From positions 1 through 38,119 of the forward strand of contig CAZLRU010000012.1 in NCBI GenBank assembly GCA_964562155.1: DNA of 38,119 nucleotides. The letters run 5' to 3'. Position 1 is the first letter of the stretch, and each line of letters begins with the position of its first letter. Origin of the DNA: JAGOUY01 sp964562155 (GTDB taxonomy: Bacteria; Patescibacteriota; Patescibacteriia; 2-12-FULL-60-25). Of this stretch, positions 14,164 to 23,779 are shown one piece after another. Below the pieces are notes generated by a model. It saw only the letters and a program-made list of their open reading frames with translations, ran no database searches and was not told the DNA's origin. Both the position numbers and the translations under genes were made by a program.

Positions 14164-15309
14164 ATGGCATTGAACCCCCTTCAACAAGCGGCCGAACGCA
14201 TCCTTCGCGCCAAGCAAATCCTCCTTACGACCAACGAACATGCCTCGGTGGACGCTTTGGCATCCGTGATCGCCTTAGGACTCGTTTTACAACGCTTAAA
14301 CAAGCCCTTTGACGCCGTCATCCCCCATTGGGATCCAAAACAATACCCCGACATCTTTCCCAAAGGCGTTGAGGTACGCGCAGAGTCAGGAGCGACACAT
14401 AGCTTTCACTTACGGGTCAATCTGAGCAAAGTCCCCCTCGCAGAGCTCATGTACGATGTACGGGACAATATTCTTGATATTACCCTCATCCCAAAACATG
14501 GAAGCTGGACCTTGCAAGATGTAGGCGCAGATCAAGGAGCGGATCGGTACGATCTGGTTATTGCGGTTGATTCTCCGGACATGGCTTCTCTTGGTGCCCT
14601 GGCACGCGAACAAGCAGAGTTCTTGTATCGGACTGATATTATTAATATCGATTGTAGCCCAAGCAATGAATATTGGGGGCAGATTAACGTCATCGATCTG
14701 AACTCGGTTTCCACCACCGAGGTCCTGTATCACTGGCTGCGCGAATGGCAACCAAGCCTGTTTGAAGAACGATTAGCCACCACGCTTCTGGCCGGCATGA
14801 TCGCCAAAACCAAAAGTTTCCGCAGCAACCATGTAACTCCAAGAACCTTGGCCGCCTCTTCAGAACTTGTAAGCCTAGGAGCGAATCGCGAAGCCATCGT
14901 GCACGGACTCTGGCGCACCCGCTCTGTCGCCACCTTGAAGCTCTGGGGACGTGCCCTCTCACGTTTAGAGCAGGATCGTGAACTAGGCCTAGTGTGGACT
15001 ACCCTCAGCTTAAACGATGGATTAGAAGCGGGCGCTCACCCCGACACCCTCGATGGCGTTGTGGATGAATTATTATCGTACGCACCAGAAGCAAAAGTCG
15101 TGGCATTACTCAGCGAACAAAAAGATGGCGTACTCGTAAGCTTGCACGCCGCACCACCTTTATCCGCCGCCGAATTATCTCGCACCTTCAACGGACACGG
15201 AACTCGCGAACGCTCCGTCTTTGTGGTGGCTCTTGAACAAAACGTCATTCAAACCACTCAAACCATCGTGGATCGCCTCAAAAAAACCTTACGCGCCATG
15301 AAAGTTTAG
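14164..15309 (+). CDS. DHH-family phosphoesterase-like protein with degenerate active site
   Basis: A 381-residue protein with the layout of NrnA/RecJ-like DHH proteins: motif I position TNEHASVDALAS (23-34), motif II position VDSPD (135-139), motif III position IDCSPSN (162-168), then SVSTTEVLYHW, and a C-terminal DHHA1-like part with a GGHxxA-like spot reading FNGHGTRE. In active enzymes motif III is DHH followed by Asn; here it is DCS, and motif I lacks its usual DxD. Metal-dependent cleavage is therefore doubtful; a binding or structural role is possible. Its stop overlaps the stop of the convergent transglycosylase gene. Confidence 0.72.
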   Translation: MALNPLQQAAERILRAKQILLTTNEHASVDALASVIALGLVLQRLNKPFDAVIPHWDPKQYPDIFPKGVEVRAESGATHSFHLRVNLSKVPLAELMYDVRDNILDITLIPKHGSWTLQDVGADQGADRYDLVIAVDSPDMASLGALAREQAEFLYRTDIINIDCSPSNEYWGQINVIDLNSVSTTEVLYHWLREWQPSLFEERLATTLLAGMIAKTKSFRSNHVTPRTLAASSELVSLGANREAIVHGLWRTRSVATLKLWGRALSRLEQDRELGLVWTTLSLNDGLEAGAHPDTLDGVVDELLSYAPEAKVVALLSEQKDGVLVSLHAAPPLSAAELSRTFNGHGTRERSVFVVALEQNVIQTTQTIVDRLKKTLRAMKV

Positions 15310-16859
15310 TTCACTACCATGGCTACAGCAACCGATTGCTTCATTCGAGGAGCAATCAAGCGATATTTTTGTAAATACCCGATCGTTTCCGCTTTTAAGC
15401 GACTTTGATCCAAGGCTGTAAGCTGACTCGTCACCTGCGCATGTTGTGTTTGTAGCTGGGCCAAATCCTTTTGCAAGGCTTTCTTTTTACTAGCCACCTT
15501 CTCTGCCGCCACTTTTTTCTTGGTACGATTAATCGCAATGGCTAAGTCGGTTTGTTTAGCATCAAGCTTCTCCCATTGAGCACGATAATCCTGATCCCAC
15601 GCCTCCCCAAATTTAGAGATGGCCCGGCGAACACGTACTCCACCCGTATTATAGGCAGCGATCAAATAAGCGCGCGCAGCTTCAGGAGAGGTGACACGTG
15701 GGTCACGAGCCGCGGCAGGCAAATCAGACCAGACACCGTCCAAATAGGCAATCTGGGCTCGAATAGCATTGGGTAAATCAGCCATGCCGGTTTTAAAATC
15801 TTTGATCAGGTGAAGATGAGGCCAGTGACTGACAACGGAAGCATAGGTGGAAGGAATAAATTGCAATAACCCGTTGGCGCCCGCCGAAGAAACTTCATAA
15901 TGGAACGCGTGATCTTCATTCATGGCTAATTCAAGATAAAAAAGATCCAAGCGATTATCGGCCCCGGTTCGCACCGAACCCCGATCCATTTGCTCAATCG
16001 CCATAATAGACTTAAGCACAACGGGATCGGTCGCATCAGCAAGCAGTGTGCCGGGAAACGCTCGGGAGGGAATGGCTTGTTGACGCAAATCTGCGACAAC
16101 ATTGTTTACGAGTCGATCCAAAACAATTTTCCCCCAATCAAGCACCGCGGGCGTTCGTAACGATGATTCAGAAGGAACATAGACAAGAGGACGAAGGGTG
16201 TACGTTGTCTTTTTTTTCTCGGTTGTCGTATCAAGAATAGGATAGCGCTCTCCTACAACTAGTAAATTTGGAGGGGTAATCGCATAATCGGTATCAAAAC
16301 CACTTCCCCCTAAGATACGAATCTGAAGATCGGATGGAACCCCTCTCAAGGAAGCGCCATTTTTTTCAAATGAAACGAGTCGAATCTCGTCCGTATCTTT
16401 ATTCCATAGAGCTAAGACCACTGTGCGCCAATCCGACGGCTTCTTCGTACTGGATACAATCGGCTCCTTCCCCGCCTCAAGCAAGCCTCGAGCTCGACGA
16501 GCCGCAAGAACGGCAGGAGGGGCAGTTAAGCCCTGCAAAAAAGCGGGTGAAGTCGCATCTATAACGGACGGAGTCGGAACAACAGACGGGACAGGGACCG
16601 GAGCGGTGACAATGGGAACAGGTGAAGGCTCAGGAGTCATCCAGGTACCAGCGACACGAGCAAGAACCTCAGCCTCCGTTGCACCGGAAGTGCCAGAGCG
16701 AATATCCAAAAAACGTCCTTCAGACGTACGCAAGATAAGCGGCACCAGTGCAGCCGAAGAAGAAGCCTCGGCCCGAACCACAACCGAGCCTGAAAAAAAA
16801 CACCCAGCCGCCAATGCAATAATCCAAAAAGAGCGAAAAGAAGATGACATATCTACCAA
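15306..16859 (-). CDS. Secreted lytic transglycosylase (SLT domain)
   Basis: A 517-residue protein with an N-terminal signal or anchor (about 5-30, IIALAAGCFFSGSVVV), a Pro/Val-rich linker (about 78-105), an uncharacterised middle domain, and an SLT-type domain at about 285-425. The catalytic helix is IMAIEQMDR, followed by SSAGANGLLQFIPSTY and YLIAAYNTGG, the classic GLxQ and AYNxG signatures. A Lys-rich coiled coil (about 440-490) ends the protein. It should cleave peptidoglycan outside the membrane. The catalytic Glu assignment is by motif order. Confidence 0.86.
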   Translation of the reverse strand: MVDMSSSFRSFWIIALAAGCFFSGSVVVRAEASSSAALVPLILRTSEGRFLDIRSGTSGATEAEVLARVAGTWMTPEPSPVPIVTAPVPVPSVVPTPSVIDATSPAFLQGLTAPPAVLAARRARGLLEAGKEPIVSSTKKPSDWRTVVLALWNKDTDEIRLVSFEKNGASLRGVPSDLQIRILGGSGFDTDYAITPPNLLVVGERYPILDTTTEKKKTTYTLRPLVYVPSESSLRTPAVLDWGKIVLDRLVNNVVADLRQQAIPSRAFPGTLLADATDPVVLKSIMAIEQMDRGSVRTGADNRLDLFYLELAMNEDHAFHYEVSSAGANGLLQFIPSTYASVVSHWPHLHLIKDFKTGMADLPNAIRAQIAYLDGVWSDLPAAARDPRVTSPEAARAYLIAAYNTGGVRVRRAISKFGEAWDQDYRAQWEKLDAKQTDLAIAINRTKKKVAAEKVASKKKALQKDLAQLQTQHAQVTSQLTALDQSRLKAETIGYLQKYRLIAPRMKQSVAVAMVVN

Positions 16860-16891
16860 CCATTATACCAAAAATAACAAAAAAAGTGACG

Positions 16892-17455
16892 CTACCCTCT
16901 CCCCATCGCTCGTCGTTGCTCCTGACTAATAATACGTAGAGCTTTCACCAACAGCTTAGCCAGATTCATATACCCGCAGGTCTCAAAAATCCGCTCCACC
17001 GGAACCCAAATCGCTTCCCAAATCGCCTCTTCTCCCGTGAGAATCTCCTTTGCATCCGGCGAAGCCTCAAACAAAAAGAATTGAATATTTTTCTCGATCA
17101 ATTGACCTTCTTTTCGTAAACGAAACGAGGTTTTTCCAATGGGGGCCACAAAGCGAAGATTGACGAGCCCAACCTCTTCTTTGATCTCACGAATAGCCGT
17201 TTCAACCAGACTCTCGCCTAAATCACGATGACCCTTAGGAAAGGTCCAACGCCCTTTTCCGTGGCGCAAAAAGAAAAACTCGAGCCGACCTTCACGACGA
17301 CGATAAATAATTCCCCCAGCTCCCACCTCAACGCGTAAACGCTGTTGAGAGTAATTATGGAGTGGTCGAGGTTGGGACCGCACGAGGCGTGGATGTCGCG
17401 GCTCCGGTAAGGATACCGACGGCACGATCGAGGACGGGATCTCGTTTTGACTCAT
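16892..17455 (-). CDS. Nudix hydrolase
   Basis: A Nudix-fold protein with a complete Nudix box: GHRDLGE, a 7-residue spacer and REIKEEVGL, preceded by VGAGGIIYRR and GRWTFPKG. Substrate cannot be told; candidates include oxidised or dinucleoside nucleotides. The start is uncertain. The ATG at 17455 gives 187 residues but overlaps the upstream S41 protease gene by about 100 bp in another frame. A GTG just before GAGGIIYRR would remove the overlap and give a compact Nudix domain. It is the last gene of the murA-ctp-nudix cluster. Confidence 0.85.
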   Translation of the reverse strand: MSQNEIPSSIVPSVSLPEPRHPRLVRSQPRPLHNYSQQRLRVEVGAGGIIYRRREGRLEFFFLRHGKGRWTFPKGHRDLGESLVETAIREIKEEVGLVNLRFVAPIGKTSFRLRKEGQLIEKNIQFFLFEASPDAKEILTGEEAIWEAIWVPVERIFETCGYMNLAKLLVKALRIISQEQRRAMGRG

Positions 17456-18647
17456 AATCTTCAAGGGTTTGTTCAACCACGACATCGGGTTCGAGGCCCG
17501 TTTTATGAATAGTTCGGTCATGCGGCGTAAGCCATTCGTAAATCGTTACTTTGAGAGCCGAACCATCTTCAAAGTCACGAACCTCTTGCACGGAACCCTT
17601 TCCAAACGTTTTTGTCCCGACCAACGTGGCAAGGCCATAATCCTGCAATGCTCCCGCAACGATCTCTGAAGCACTCGCTGAACCCTGGTTTACAAGAACC
17701 GTCGTCGGCATGTCCTTAAGGCGAGCAACCCCTATTCCAGGCAGTTCTTCATCGATTTTTCCCTGCCGACGCTCTTTCACCACGATCTTATCCCCCACCC
17801 AAGCGGCTGTTACACGTTGCGCTTGGTCCAATAATCCACCGGGATCGTTACGCAAATCTACGACCAAGCCTTTCGGATGCTGTTTTAACAGAGTAGTTAC
17901 GGCTTGATCAAATAAGCGCGAAGAATCTTCCGTAAAACTGGCAATCTTAACGTAAGCAATTCCCCCCGGGAGCATTTTAGAGGTCACGCTAGAAACACGA
18001 ATGACATCACGAACAATCGTGACATCAAACAGGGGTTGCTTCGCCTTCTCGCGATAAAGAGAGAGCATAACCTTCGTCCCCTTTTCTCCGCGGATTTTTT
18101 GGACCGCCTGATCAACCGTCATCCCGCTCGTGTCTTGACCATCAATTTTGACAATCAAATCCCCAGCCAACAGACCTGCCCGCGCTGCCGGCGTATCCGG
18201 CAACGGAGCAACAATCTGTAGGACGTCTTTCTTGAGACCAATCTCCGCACCAATGCCACCAAATGAACCCTTAATGCTCGCGGTAAACTCTTCAGCCGCT
18301 TGTGGCTCAAAAAACGAAGTGTATGGATCGCCCGTCCCTGCCGCCAAGCCATTCAAGGCTCCGTAAAACAAATCCTTGTCTTTCAACGGTTGTTCGTAGT
18401 AACGCTCTTGAAGATCTTTCCACACTTCCCAAAATAAACGGAAATCAACATCTTTTGCTAGGTCAGCGGGAGGAATCTGGCCCTGACCAAGAACGCGACC
18501 ATCATGCGTGTAATTGGAAATCGGAGAGGACGCATGAGTAACGCGTAAACGCTCAAAGGAAACGCCCAACGCAATTCCCAAACACACACAAGCAGCCAAG
18601 GAAAGACCTCGAACCGCCAACGAAACACGAGGGGATAATTCTTGCAT
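17355..18647 (-). CDS. Carboxy-terminal processing protease (S41)
   Basis: A 430-residue protein with an N-terminal membrane anchor (about 10-30), a PDZ domain (about 125-210, GSFGGIGAEIGLKK and LPDTPAARAGLLAGD) and an S41 catalytic domain. The predicted nucleophile is Ser325 in GSASASE and the general base Lys350 in FGKGSVQ, 25 residues apart as in Tsp/CtpA. VVDLRNDPGG is the conserved core strand. It probably acts outside the cytoplasmic membrane on envelope proteins or wall hydrolases. The gene starts 3 bp after the murA stop, so translation is likely coupled. Confidence 0.94.
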   Translation of the reverse strand: MQELSPRVSLAVRGLSLAACVCLGIALGVSFERLRVTHASSPISNYTHDGRVLGQGQIPPADLAKDVDFRLFWEVWKDLQERYYEQPLKDKDLFYGALNGLAAGTGDPYTSFFEPQAAEEFTASIKGSFGGIGAEIGLKKDVLQIVAPLPDTPAARAGLLAGDLIVKIDGQDTSGMTVDQAVQKIRGEKGTKVMLSLYREKAKQPLFDVTIVRDVIRVSSVTSKMLPGGIAYVKIASFTEDSSRLFDQAVTTLLKQHPKGLVVDLRNDPGGLLDQAQRVTAAWVGDKIVVKERRQGKIDEELPGIGVARLKDMPTTVLVNQGSASASEIVAGALQDYGLATLVGTKTFGKGSVQEVRDFEDGSALKVTIYEWLTPHDRTIHKTGLEPDVVVEQTLEDYESKRDPVLDRAVGILTGAATSTPRAVPTSTTP

Positions 18648-18650
18648 AGA

Positions 18651-19916
18651 TCATTCGTGAAGACAGGTAATATCCGCTCCTAAGGAACGAAGCCGTTCGT
18701 CTAATCGTTCGTAGCCTCGATAGACCATTTCGGCATCGTGAATAAGCGTCTCGCCCTCTGCAATCAACCCAGCCAAAACCATCGTGGCTCCCGCACGCAA
18801 ATCCAAACTACGAATCTCCGTACCACGCAACGGGGTGGGCCCCGTTATGTAGACACGATGAGGATCAGCGATGACCGCATTTGCCCCCATCTTTACCAAT
18901 TCATTGATATATCCCATCCGCGCCTCAAACAATGGGTCATGGATAAACGAGGTGCCGTGTGCCTGGGTCGCAAGCAGCCCAAACAACGCCTGTAGATCCG
19001 TAGGAAAGCCGGGATAGATCATCGTCTGAAGCTTGAACGCTTCATAACGCGAAGTTCGCTGAATAAATAAAGAGCGCTTATCAAGCTCATAACGCACCCC
19101 TGCTCGTTTAAGAGCATTCTGAATCGCGTCTAAGTGCTCAGGGACAACCCCCTTAATTTCGAGCTCGCCTTTTGTAAGAGCCGCAGCGACCGCAAAGGTT
19201 CCCACCTCCAACATATCCGGCACCACGCGCCAGGGTTTCTTGGGAGCCTGTAATTGCTTAACACCGGTAATCTCTAATGAATGCGTACCGATCCCTTGAA
19301 TCTTTGCTCCACACGCTCGCAAGAATTCACACAAATCCTGCACATGTGGTTCAGCCGCCGCCATGCGGATAGACGTTTTTCCCTCTGCGACCACCGCCGC
19401 CATAATGAGATTCTCTGTGGCCGTAACACTAAACTCCGGCAAAATAACATAAGCCCCCGTCAGCCTCTGGGCCTCCATATACATAATGCCGCGCTCATCC
19501 TGCTCGATAGATGCGCCCAAAGCCGTCAGCGCATCCAAATGAGCGCTGATAGGGCGATTCCCAATCGTGCACCCTCCCGGCTCAGGAACCATGATACGAC
19601 GAAAACGCGCCAAGAGCGGCCCTAACAACAGGATAGAAAAACGCATCCGCTTCATCTGCTTCGGATCCAGCTTGTCAGGATCAACCGTCTTGGTATTCAA
19701 ACGGAGTGTGTGCTCCCCCACCCACTCAGCCTCGGCTCCCATGCCACGCAAAATCTCAAGCAACTGCTCCAAATCAGTGAGACGAGGAACGTTAGAAAAC
19801 ACAACTTCCCCTTTCACAAGAAGAGTAGCCGGAATGAGAGGAGCGACAGCATTTTTAGCACCCAAAATAGAAATTGAGCCCTGCAAACGCTGACCACCTT
19901 TTATAAGCATCTTCAT
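18651..19916 (-). CDS. murA: UDP-N-acetylglucosamine 1-carboxyvinyltransferase
   Basis: A 421-residue MurA, the first committed enzyme of peptidoglycan precursor synthesis, which moves enolpyruvate from PEP to UDP-GlcNAc. Visible signatures are GAKNAV (19-24), the active-site loop PEPGGCTIGNRP with Cys116 (fosfomycin-sensitive type), a GTFAVAAALTKGE segment and the C-terminal RAGATMVLAGLIAEGET. Length is normal. It leads a minus-strand cluster with the S41 protease and the Nudix gene, and is divergent from the PEGA gene. Confidence 0.97.
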   Translation of the reverse strand: MKMLIKGGQRLQGSISILGAKNAVAPLIPATLLVKGEVVFSNVPRLTDLEQLLEILRGMGAEAEWVGEHTLRLNTKTVDPDKLDPKQMKRMRFSILLLGPLLARFRRIMVPEPGGCTIGNRPISAHLDALTALGASIEQDERGIMYMEAQRLTGAYVILPEFSVTATENLIMAAVVAEGKTSIRMAAAEPHVQDLCEFLRACGAKIQGIGTHSLEITGVKQLQAPKKPWRVVPDMLEVGTFAVAAALTKGELEIKGVVPEHLDAIQNALKRAGVRYELDKRSLFIQRTSRYEAFKLQTMIYPGFPTDLQALFGLLATQAHGTSFIHDPLFEARMGYINELVKMGANAVIADPHRVYITGPTPLRGTEIRSLDLRAGATMVLAGLIAEGETLIHDAEMVYRGYERLDERLRSLGADITCLHE

Positions 19917-20051
19917 AAAAGAAAAACAGCAACAAGAGACAAACGTGCGATAATAAGAGCCTTACATAAACCTCCCTTATGACACCCTCTAATCCTGATG
20001 ACGAAAAATCATTGCTAGTGTACCGTGATGAGTATTCCCTGTCGAGACCAC

Positions 20052-21371
20052 ATGTATAAACCTCCTTTCATTCGTCGTCTGCTGCCATGGCTATATGCGT
20101 TGGTGTTTTTTGCGCTAGGGCCGTTACTCGTCCTCTATACCGCCGGCTACACGTATAACGTGAAAAAAAGAATGGTGGAACGCAACGGCGTCTTAATCGT
20201 GGATGGGACACCAAAAGGCGCACGTATCTGGCTAGATGGAACAGACACCGGCAAAACCATCCCCTACACCTTTCAAACCCTAGCTCCAGGTTGGCATACC
20301 GTCACGGTAGAAAAAAACGGCTATAGCCGTTGGGAAAAACGCCTGAACATCCTCACGGAACAGGTCGCATTCGCCAATCAAGTGCGCCTCTGGGCCATCC
20401 GTCAGCCCACCCTCCTTCTTACAAAAGACGTGAGCCACCTCACGAATACAGAAGACGGAACTTGGATAACCACCCTGACACAAAAAACAACGGGACTCGA
20501 GATCGGACGCTTACGTCCGGGAAAACCAATACTCTACGAAACCCGTTCGGTTTCCAGCACAGACCCCCTCACCGTTCAATCTGTTCGCTGGAATAAAGAT
20601 GGAACATCTTTTGTACTCAATGGCATAGATAACACACAGGCTAGCTATTGGGGAACCATCGATCCGGACCTGCAACTCAATCAACTTCCAAAAGGGTTAT
20701 ACGACTGGGTAACAGATGAAACATTGCTCGGTAGCGATGATATCGCCATGACGCGCTTACAAACCGCGAGCAATCGATTATCACGAGAACAACTCCCTCC
20801 CACCACGGTGTTTCAAGACGCGGAATTCCTCCTACAAACCACGGGCACGCCCCCCGTCCTCCTGCTCACAAAGCGCTCATTGCAAGACAAGATCTACCAA
20901 CTTCCCCAAATAGATTGGCGACCAATCGCCCGCTTCTCACCCTTGATCATCCTAAAAGATCGACATCGTTCACATTGGATGGCTCTTGATCCTTCACAAA
21001 CAAAAGCCTACGCCGGAGACATCTGGGGAGACTTCCCTCGTTGGAACACAACCAACAACGAAAAAGAACCTTCAGGATTATTCTTAAACGGCGGGGAAGC
21101 GTGGATCTGGCAACCCAAACACGATCCAATGCTCATTTGGCGACAAGCAGAACCGCTAATAGGAGCCGCCTGGGACCCAAATGGAGGACAGATCATTCTG
21201 TCGGACAAAACCCATATATTCAGTGTGGGCCTGGATGAAAGAGATGGACGACAAACCACAACCCTAGATACGTTTGACGACATCCAAAGCTTCACGTTAT
21301 TCAACAAACGGTTATATATCAGCGCTCGTCAAGGAACAGAACAAGGTATCTGGGAACGCATCCTTGAATAA
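20052..21371 (+). CDS. PEGA-domain membrane-anchored protein
   Basis: From the ATG at 20052 the product has 439 residues: a single N-terminal membrane helix (about 13-32), then a PEGA domain (about 46-105) with GVLIVDGTPKGARIWLDG and TVTVEKNGYSRWEK, and a long C-terminal part with repeated W- and D-rich strands that could be a beta-propeller or sandwich. PEGA domains are common in surface proteins. ATGs at 20025 and 20028 would add a few residues before a typical basic N-terminus, so 20052 is preferred. Role unknown, probably extracytoplasmic. Confidence 0.8.
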   Translation: MYKPPFIRRLLPWLYALVFFALGPLLVLYTAGYTYNVKKRMVERNGVLIVDGTPKGARIWLDGTDTGKTIPYTFQTLAPGWHTVTVEKNGYSRWEKRLNILTEQVAFANQVRLWAIRQPTLLLTKDVSHLTNTEDGTWITTLTQKTTGLEIGRLRPGKPILYETRSVSSTDPLTVQSVRWNKDGTSFVLNGIDNTQASYWGTIDPDLQLNQLPKGLYDWVTDETLLGSDDIAMTRLQTASNRLSREQLPPTTVFQDAEFLLQTTGTPPVLLLTKRSLQDKIYQLPQIDWRPIARFSPLIILKDRHRSHWMALDPSQTKAYAGDIWGDFPRWNTTNNEKEPSGLFLNGGEAWIWQPKHDPMLIWRQAEPLIGAAWDPNGGQIILSDKTHIFSVGLDERDGRQTTTLDTFDDIQSFTLFNKRLYISARQGTEQGIWERILE

Positions 21372-21426
21372 CAGAGGCTCTCTCGCATAACAATCCCTCT
21401 CAGTTAACTCCATCATTCATACTCCT

Positions 21427-23268
21427 ATGTGTGGAATCGTTGCCTATCTAGGCTCAGATAAAACAACTAGCGTCTTACTGGATGGATTGCGACGTTTAGA
21501 ATACCGAGGATATGACTCCTCTGGAATCGCCTTAAATATAGAAGGGGGGATCTATCGAGAACGCGCCGTAGGTCCTATCCACGCATTGGAAGCAAAAACT
21601 CAAGCTGCACCACGAGCCACGTCGGGGATCGGACACACTCGTTGGGCCACTCACGGATCACCAACCACAGAAAACGCCCATCCCCACATGGACTGCGGCC
21701 AAAGAATCGCCGTCGTGCACAACGGGATTATCGAAAACTACGCCGACCTCAAACGTCGACTGCAAAGCAAGGGACATACCTTCACCTCCGATACAGACAC
21801 AGAAGTACTGGCTCATTTAATTGAAGAGGAAGAGAAGAAGGACCCGAGCGTAAGCCTCCAAACCGCCGTGAGTCGAGCCGTTCAACACGTACATGGAACA
21901 TACGGAATCGCCGTAATCGATAATCAAAAACCAAACGAACTTGTGGTTGCTCGCCTAGGAAGCCCAATGGCCATAGGGATAGGTGATAATGAGTACATTA
22001 TTGCTTCAGACCCAAGCGCTATCCTCAGCTATACCCGTCAGGTCATTTTTTTGGATGATTACGAGCTAGCGAGCATAGACGCAACAGGCCTGCGGATTCA
22101 CTCCCTAAAAACAACCGCCCAAATTCAAAAATCCGCTCAACAGCTCGAGTGGTCTTTGGAAGACGTGCAAAAAAACGGTCAGCCCCACTTCATGCTAAAA
22201 GAGATCTTAGAAGAAGCTGAGGTACTGCGCAATACCATGCGCGGCCGTCTTTCAAAAGAAGCAGGAACGGTACATTTAGGCGGGCTCAAAGATGTCATGG
22301 ATGAAGTCAATCAAATAGAGCGGATCATTCTGGTTGGATGTGGCACGGCTTATTACGCCGGTTGCGTAGGTAAGTACCTCCTAGAAACATGGGCGGGAAT
22401 TTCTACCGACGTAGAGATTGCCAGTGAATTCCGTTATCGAGATCCTGTCATCTCCAAACGAACAGCGGTAATCGCGATTTCTCAATCCGGAGAAACAGCC
22501 GATACATTAGCCGCTCTCCGAGAAGGAAAGATGAAAGGGGCGCTCGCGCTCGGAATTGTAAACGTGGTTGGCTCGACGATTGCTCGTGAAACAACCGCCG
22601 GCATCTATACCCACGCCGGTCCAGAAATTGGGGTGGCTTCAACCAAAGCCTTTGTCTCACAATGCACGACCTTAGCCATGCTAAGCCTGCTCCTCGGTCG
22701 AAAACGCAAGCTATCACACACCGACGGAACAGAGATCGTCACCGCTCTCGAATCACTCCCCTCTTTGGTCGAGAAGATTCTAGAGCAAAAGAACGAGATC
22801 ATGACGATTGCCAAGCGCTACGCAGGAGCAACCAACATGTTGTTTCTAGGTAGAAAGTACCACGCCCCAATCGCCTACGAGGGAGCACTCAAAGTAAAAG
22901 AGGTGAGCTATATCCATGCGGAAGGCTACCCTGCCGGTGAAATCAAACACGGCCCCCTCGCTCTCGTAGACGATCAAATGCCATCGGTCGTTCTGTGCCC
23001 AAAAGACAGCGTCTTTTCAAAAACCGTTTCCAATATTCAAGAACTCCGTGCACGTGGAGGGCGGGTCATTGCGATCACCACCCCCGACGGAGTTGAAGAA
23101 ATTGCTGCGCACGCCAGTGAGATCATCACCATTCCAAAAACACTGGAGCCCCTGCAACCCATCTTAAGTGTCATACCATTACAACTCATAGCCTACGCCA
23201 TGGCCGTAGAACGCGGATACAACCCCGACCGTCCACGTAATCTCGCTAAAAGCGTCACCGTCGAATAA
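21427..23268 (+). CDS. glmS: Glutamine--fructose-6-phosphate aminotransferase
   Basis: A 613-residue GlmS, which makes glucosamine-6-phosphate for the cell wall. The N-terminal glutaminase (Ntn) domain begins with the nucleophile Cys2 (MCGIVAYLG) and has HTRWATHG and HNGIIENY. Two SIS domains follow, with ILVGCGTAYYAG, SQSGETADT and TKAFVSQ. The end NLAKSVTVE is the canonical C-terminus that closes the sugar site. No glmS ribozyme was seen in the 55-bp upstream gap. It fits functionally with murA nearby. Confidence 0.97.
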   Translation: MCGIVAYLGSDKTTSVLLDGLRRLEYRGYDSSGIALNIEGGIYRERAVGPIHALEAKTQAAPRATSGIGHTRWATHGSPTTENAHPHMDCGQRIAVVHNGIIENYADLKRRLQSKGHTFTSDTDTEVLAHLIEEEEKKDPSVSLQTAVSRAVQHVHGTYGIAVIDNQKPNELVVARLGSPMAIGIGDNEYIIASDPSAILSYTRQVIFLDDYELASIDATGLRIHSLKTTAQIQKSAQQLEWSLEDVQKNGQPHFMLKEILEEAEVLRNTMRGRLSKEAGTVHLGGLKDVMDEVNQIERIILVGCGTAYYAGCVGKYLLETWAGISTDVEIASEFRYRDPVISKRTAVIAISQSGETADTLAALREGKMKGALALGIVNVVGSTIARETTAGIYTHAGPEIGVASTKAFVSQCTTLAMLSLLLGRKRKLSHTDGTEIVTALESLPSLVEKILEQKNEIMTIAKRYAGATNMLFLGRKYHAPIAYEGALKVKEVSYIHAEGYPAGEIKHGPLALVDDQMPSVVLCPKDSVFSKTVSNIQELRARGGRVIAITTPDGVEEIAAHASEIITIPKTLEPLQPILSVIPLQLIAYAMAVERGYNPDRPRNLAKSVTVE

Positions 23269-23330
23269 TTGATGTCGTCTGTCCCCTATCAGACACTCAG
23301 ATCGAGGGATCGCAACGACAAACAGATGAA

Positions 23331-23362
23331 TAAGCGCCCCCTCTGATCAGAGGGGGCGCTTA
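23331..23362. terminator. Strong hairpin between convergent glmS and HIT genes
   Basis: A perfect 14-bp GC-rich stem (23331-23344 with 23349-23362) with a GATC loop. There is no good T-run on either side, but its place between two convergent genes and its strength suggest a bidirectional terminator or transcript-end protector. Confidence 0.7.
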
Positions 23363-23368
23363 GGGCTC

Positions 23369-23779
23369 CTATAAACAACCCTGAATGCGCTCAGCTACAG
23401 CCGCTGCCTCAGAGAGAGACGCATAGGCGCCATGAGGCCACATCGCAAGCCCATCATCAGGATAGCGTGGAACAATATGAAAATGGAGATGAAAAACAGA
23501 CTGACCAGCCACCTGGCCGTTATTTTGAAAGACATTAAATCCTTTCACTTCCAATCCACTCATGATCGCTCTGCCGATCTTCTGGACCGCCTGCATCGTG
23601 CCCAACAAAGACTCGTGGGAGGCCTCAAGTAAGGTTTCCGCATGAACCTTGGGAACAATGAGGGTATGACCGGGCTGAACAGGATGAATATCTAAAAATG
23701 CGCACACGAAAGCATCTTCGTAAATGTGAGTGGAAGGAATTTCTCCGGCAATAATCTTACAAAAAAGACAATCGTTCAT
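23369..23779 (-). CDS. HIT family hydrolase (Hint-like)
   Basis: A 136-residue HIT-fold nucleotide hydrolase. The histidine triad HLHFHIV has His97, His99 and His101. CLFCKIIAGEIPS near the start carries the Cys4/Cys7 pair of zinc-binding HIT proteins. Length is normal. It likely acts on nucleoside phosphoramidates or dinucleotides. Its ATG overlaps the stop of the upstream membrane protein (ATGA), so it is in the 27163-23369 operon. Confidence 0.95.
   Translation of the reverse strand: MNDCLFCKIIAGEIPSTHIYEDAFVCAFLDIHPVQPGHTLIVPKVHAETLLEASHESLLGTMQAVQKIGRAIMSGLEVKGFNVFQNNGQVAGQSVFHLHFHIVPRYPDDGLAMWPHGAYASLSEAAAVAERIQGCL

Noticed and set aside
21372..21426. glmS ribozyme
   Set aside because: The gap is only 55 bp and shows no ribozyme core.
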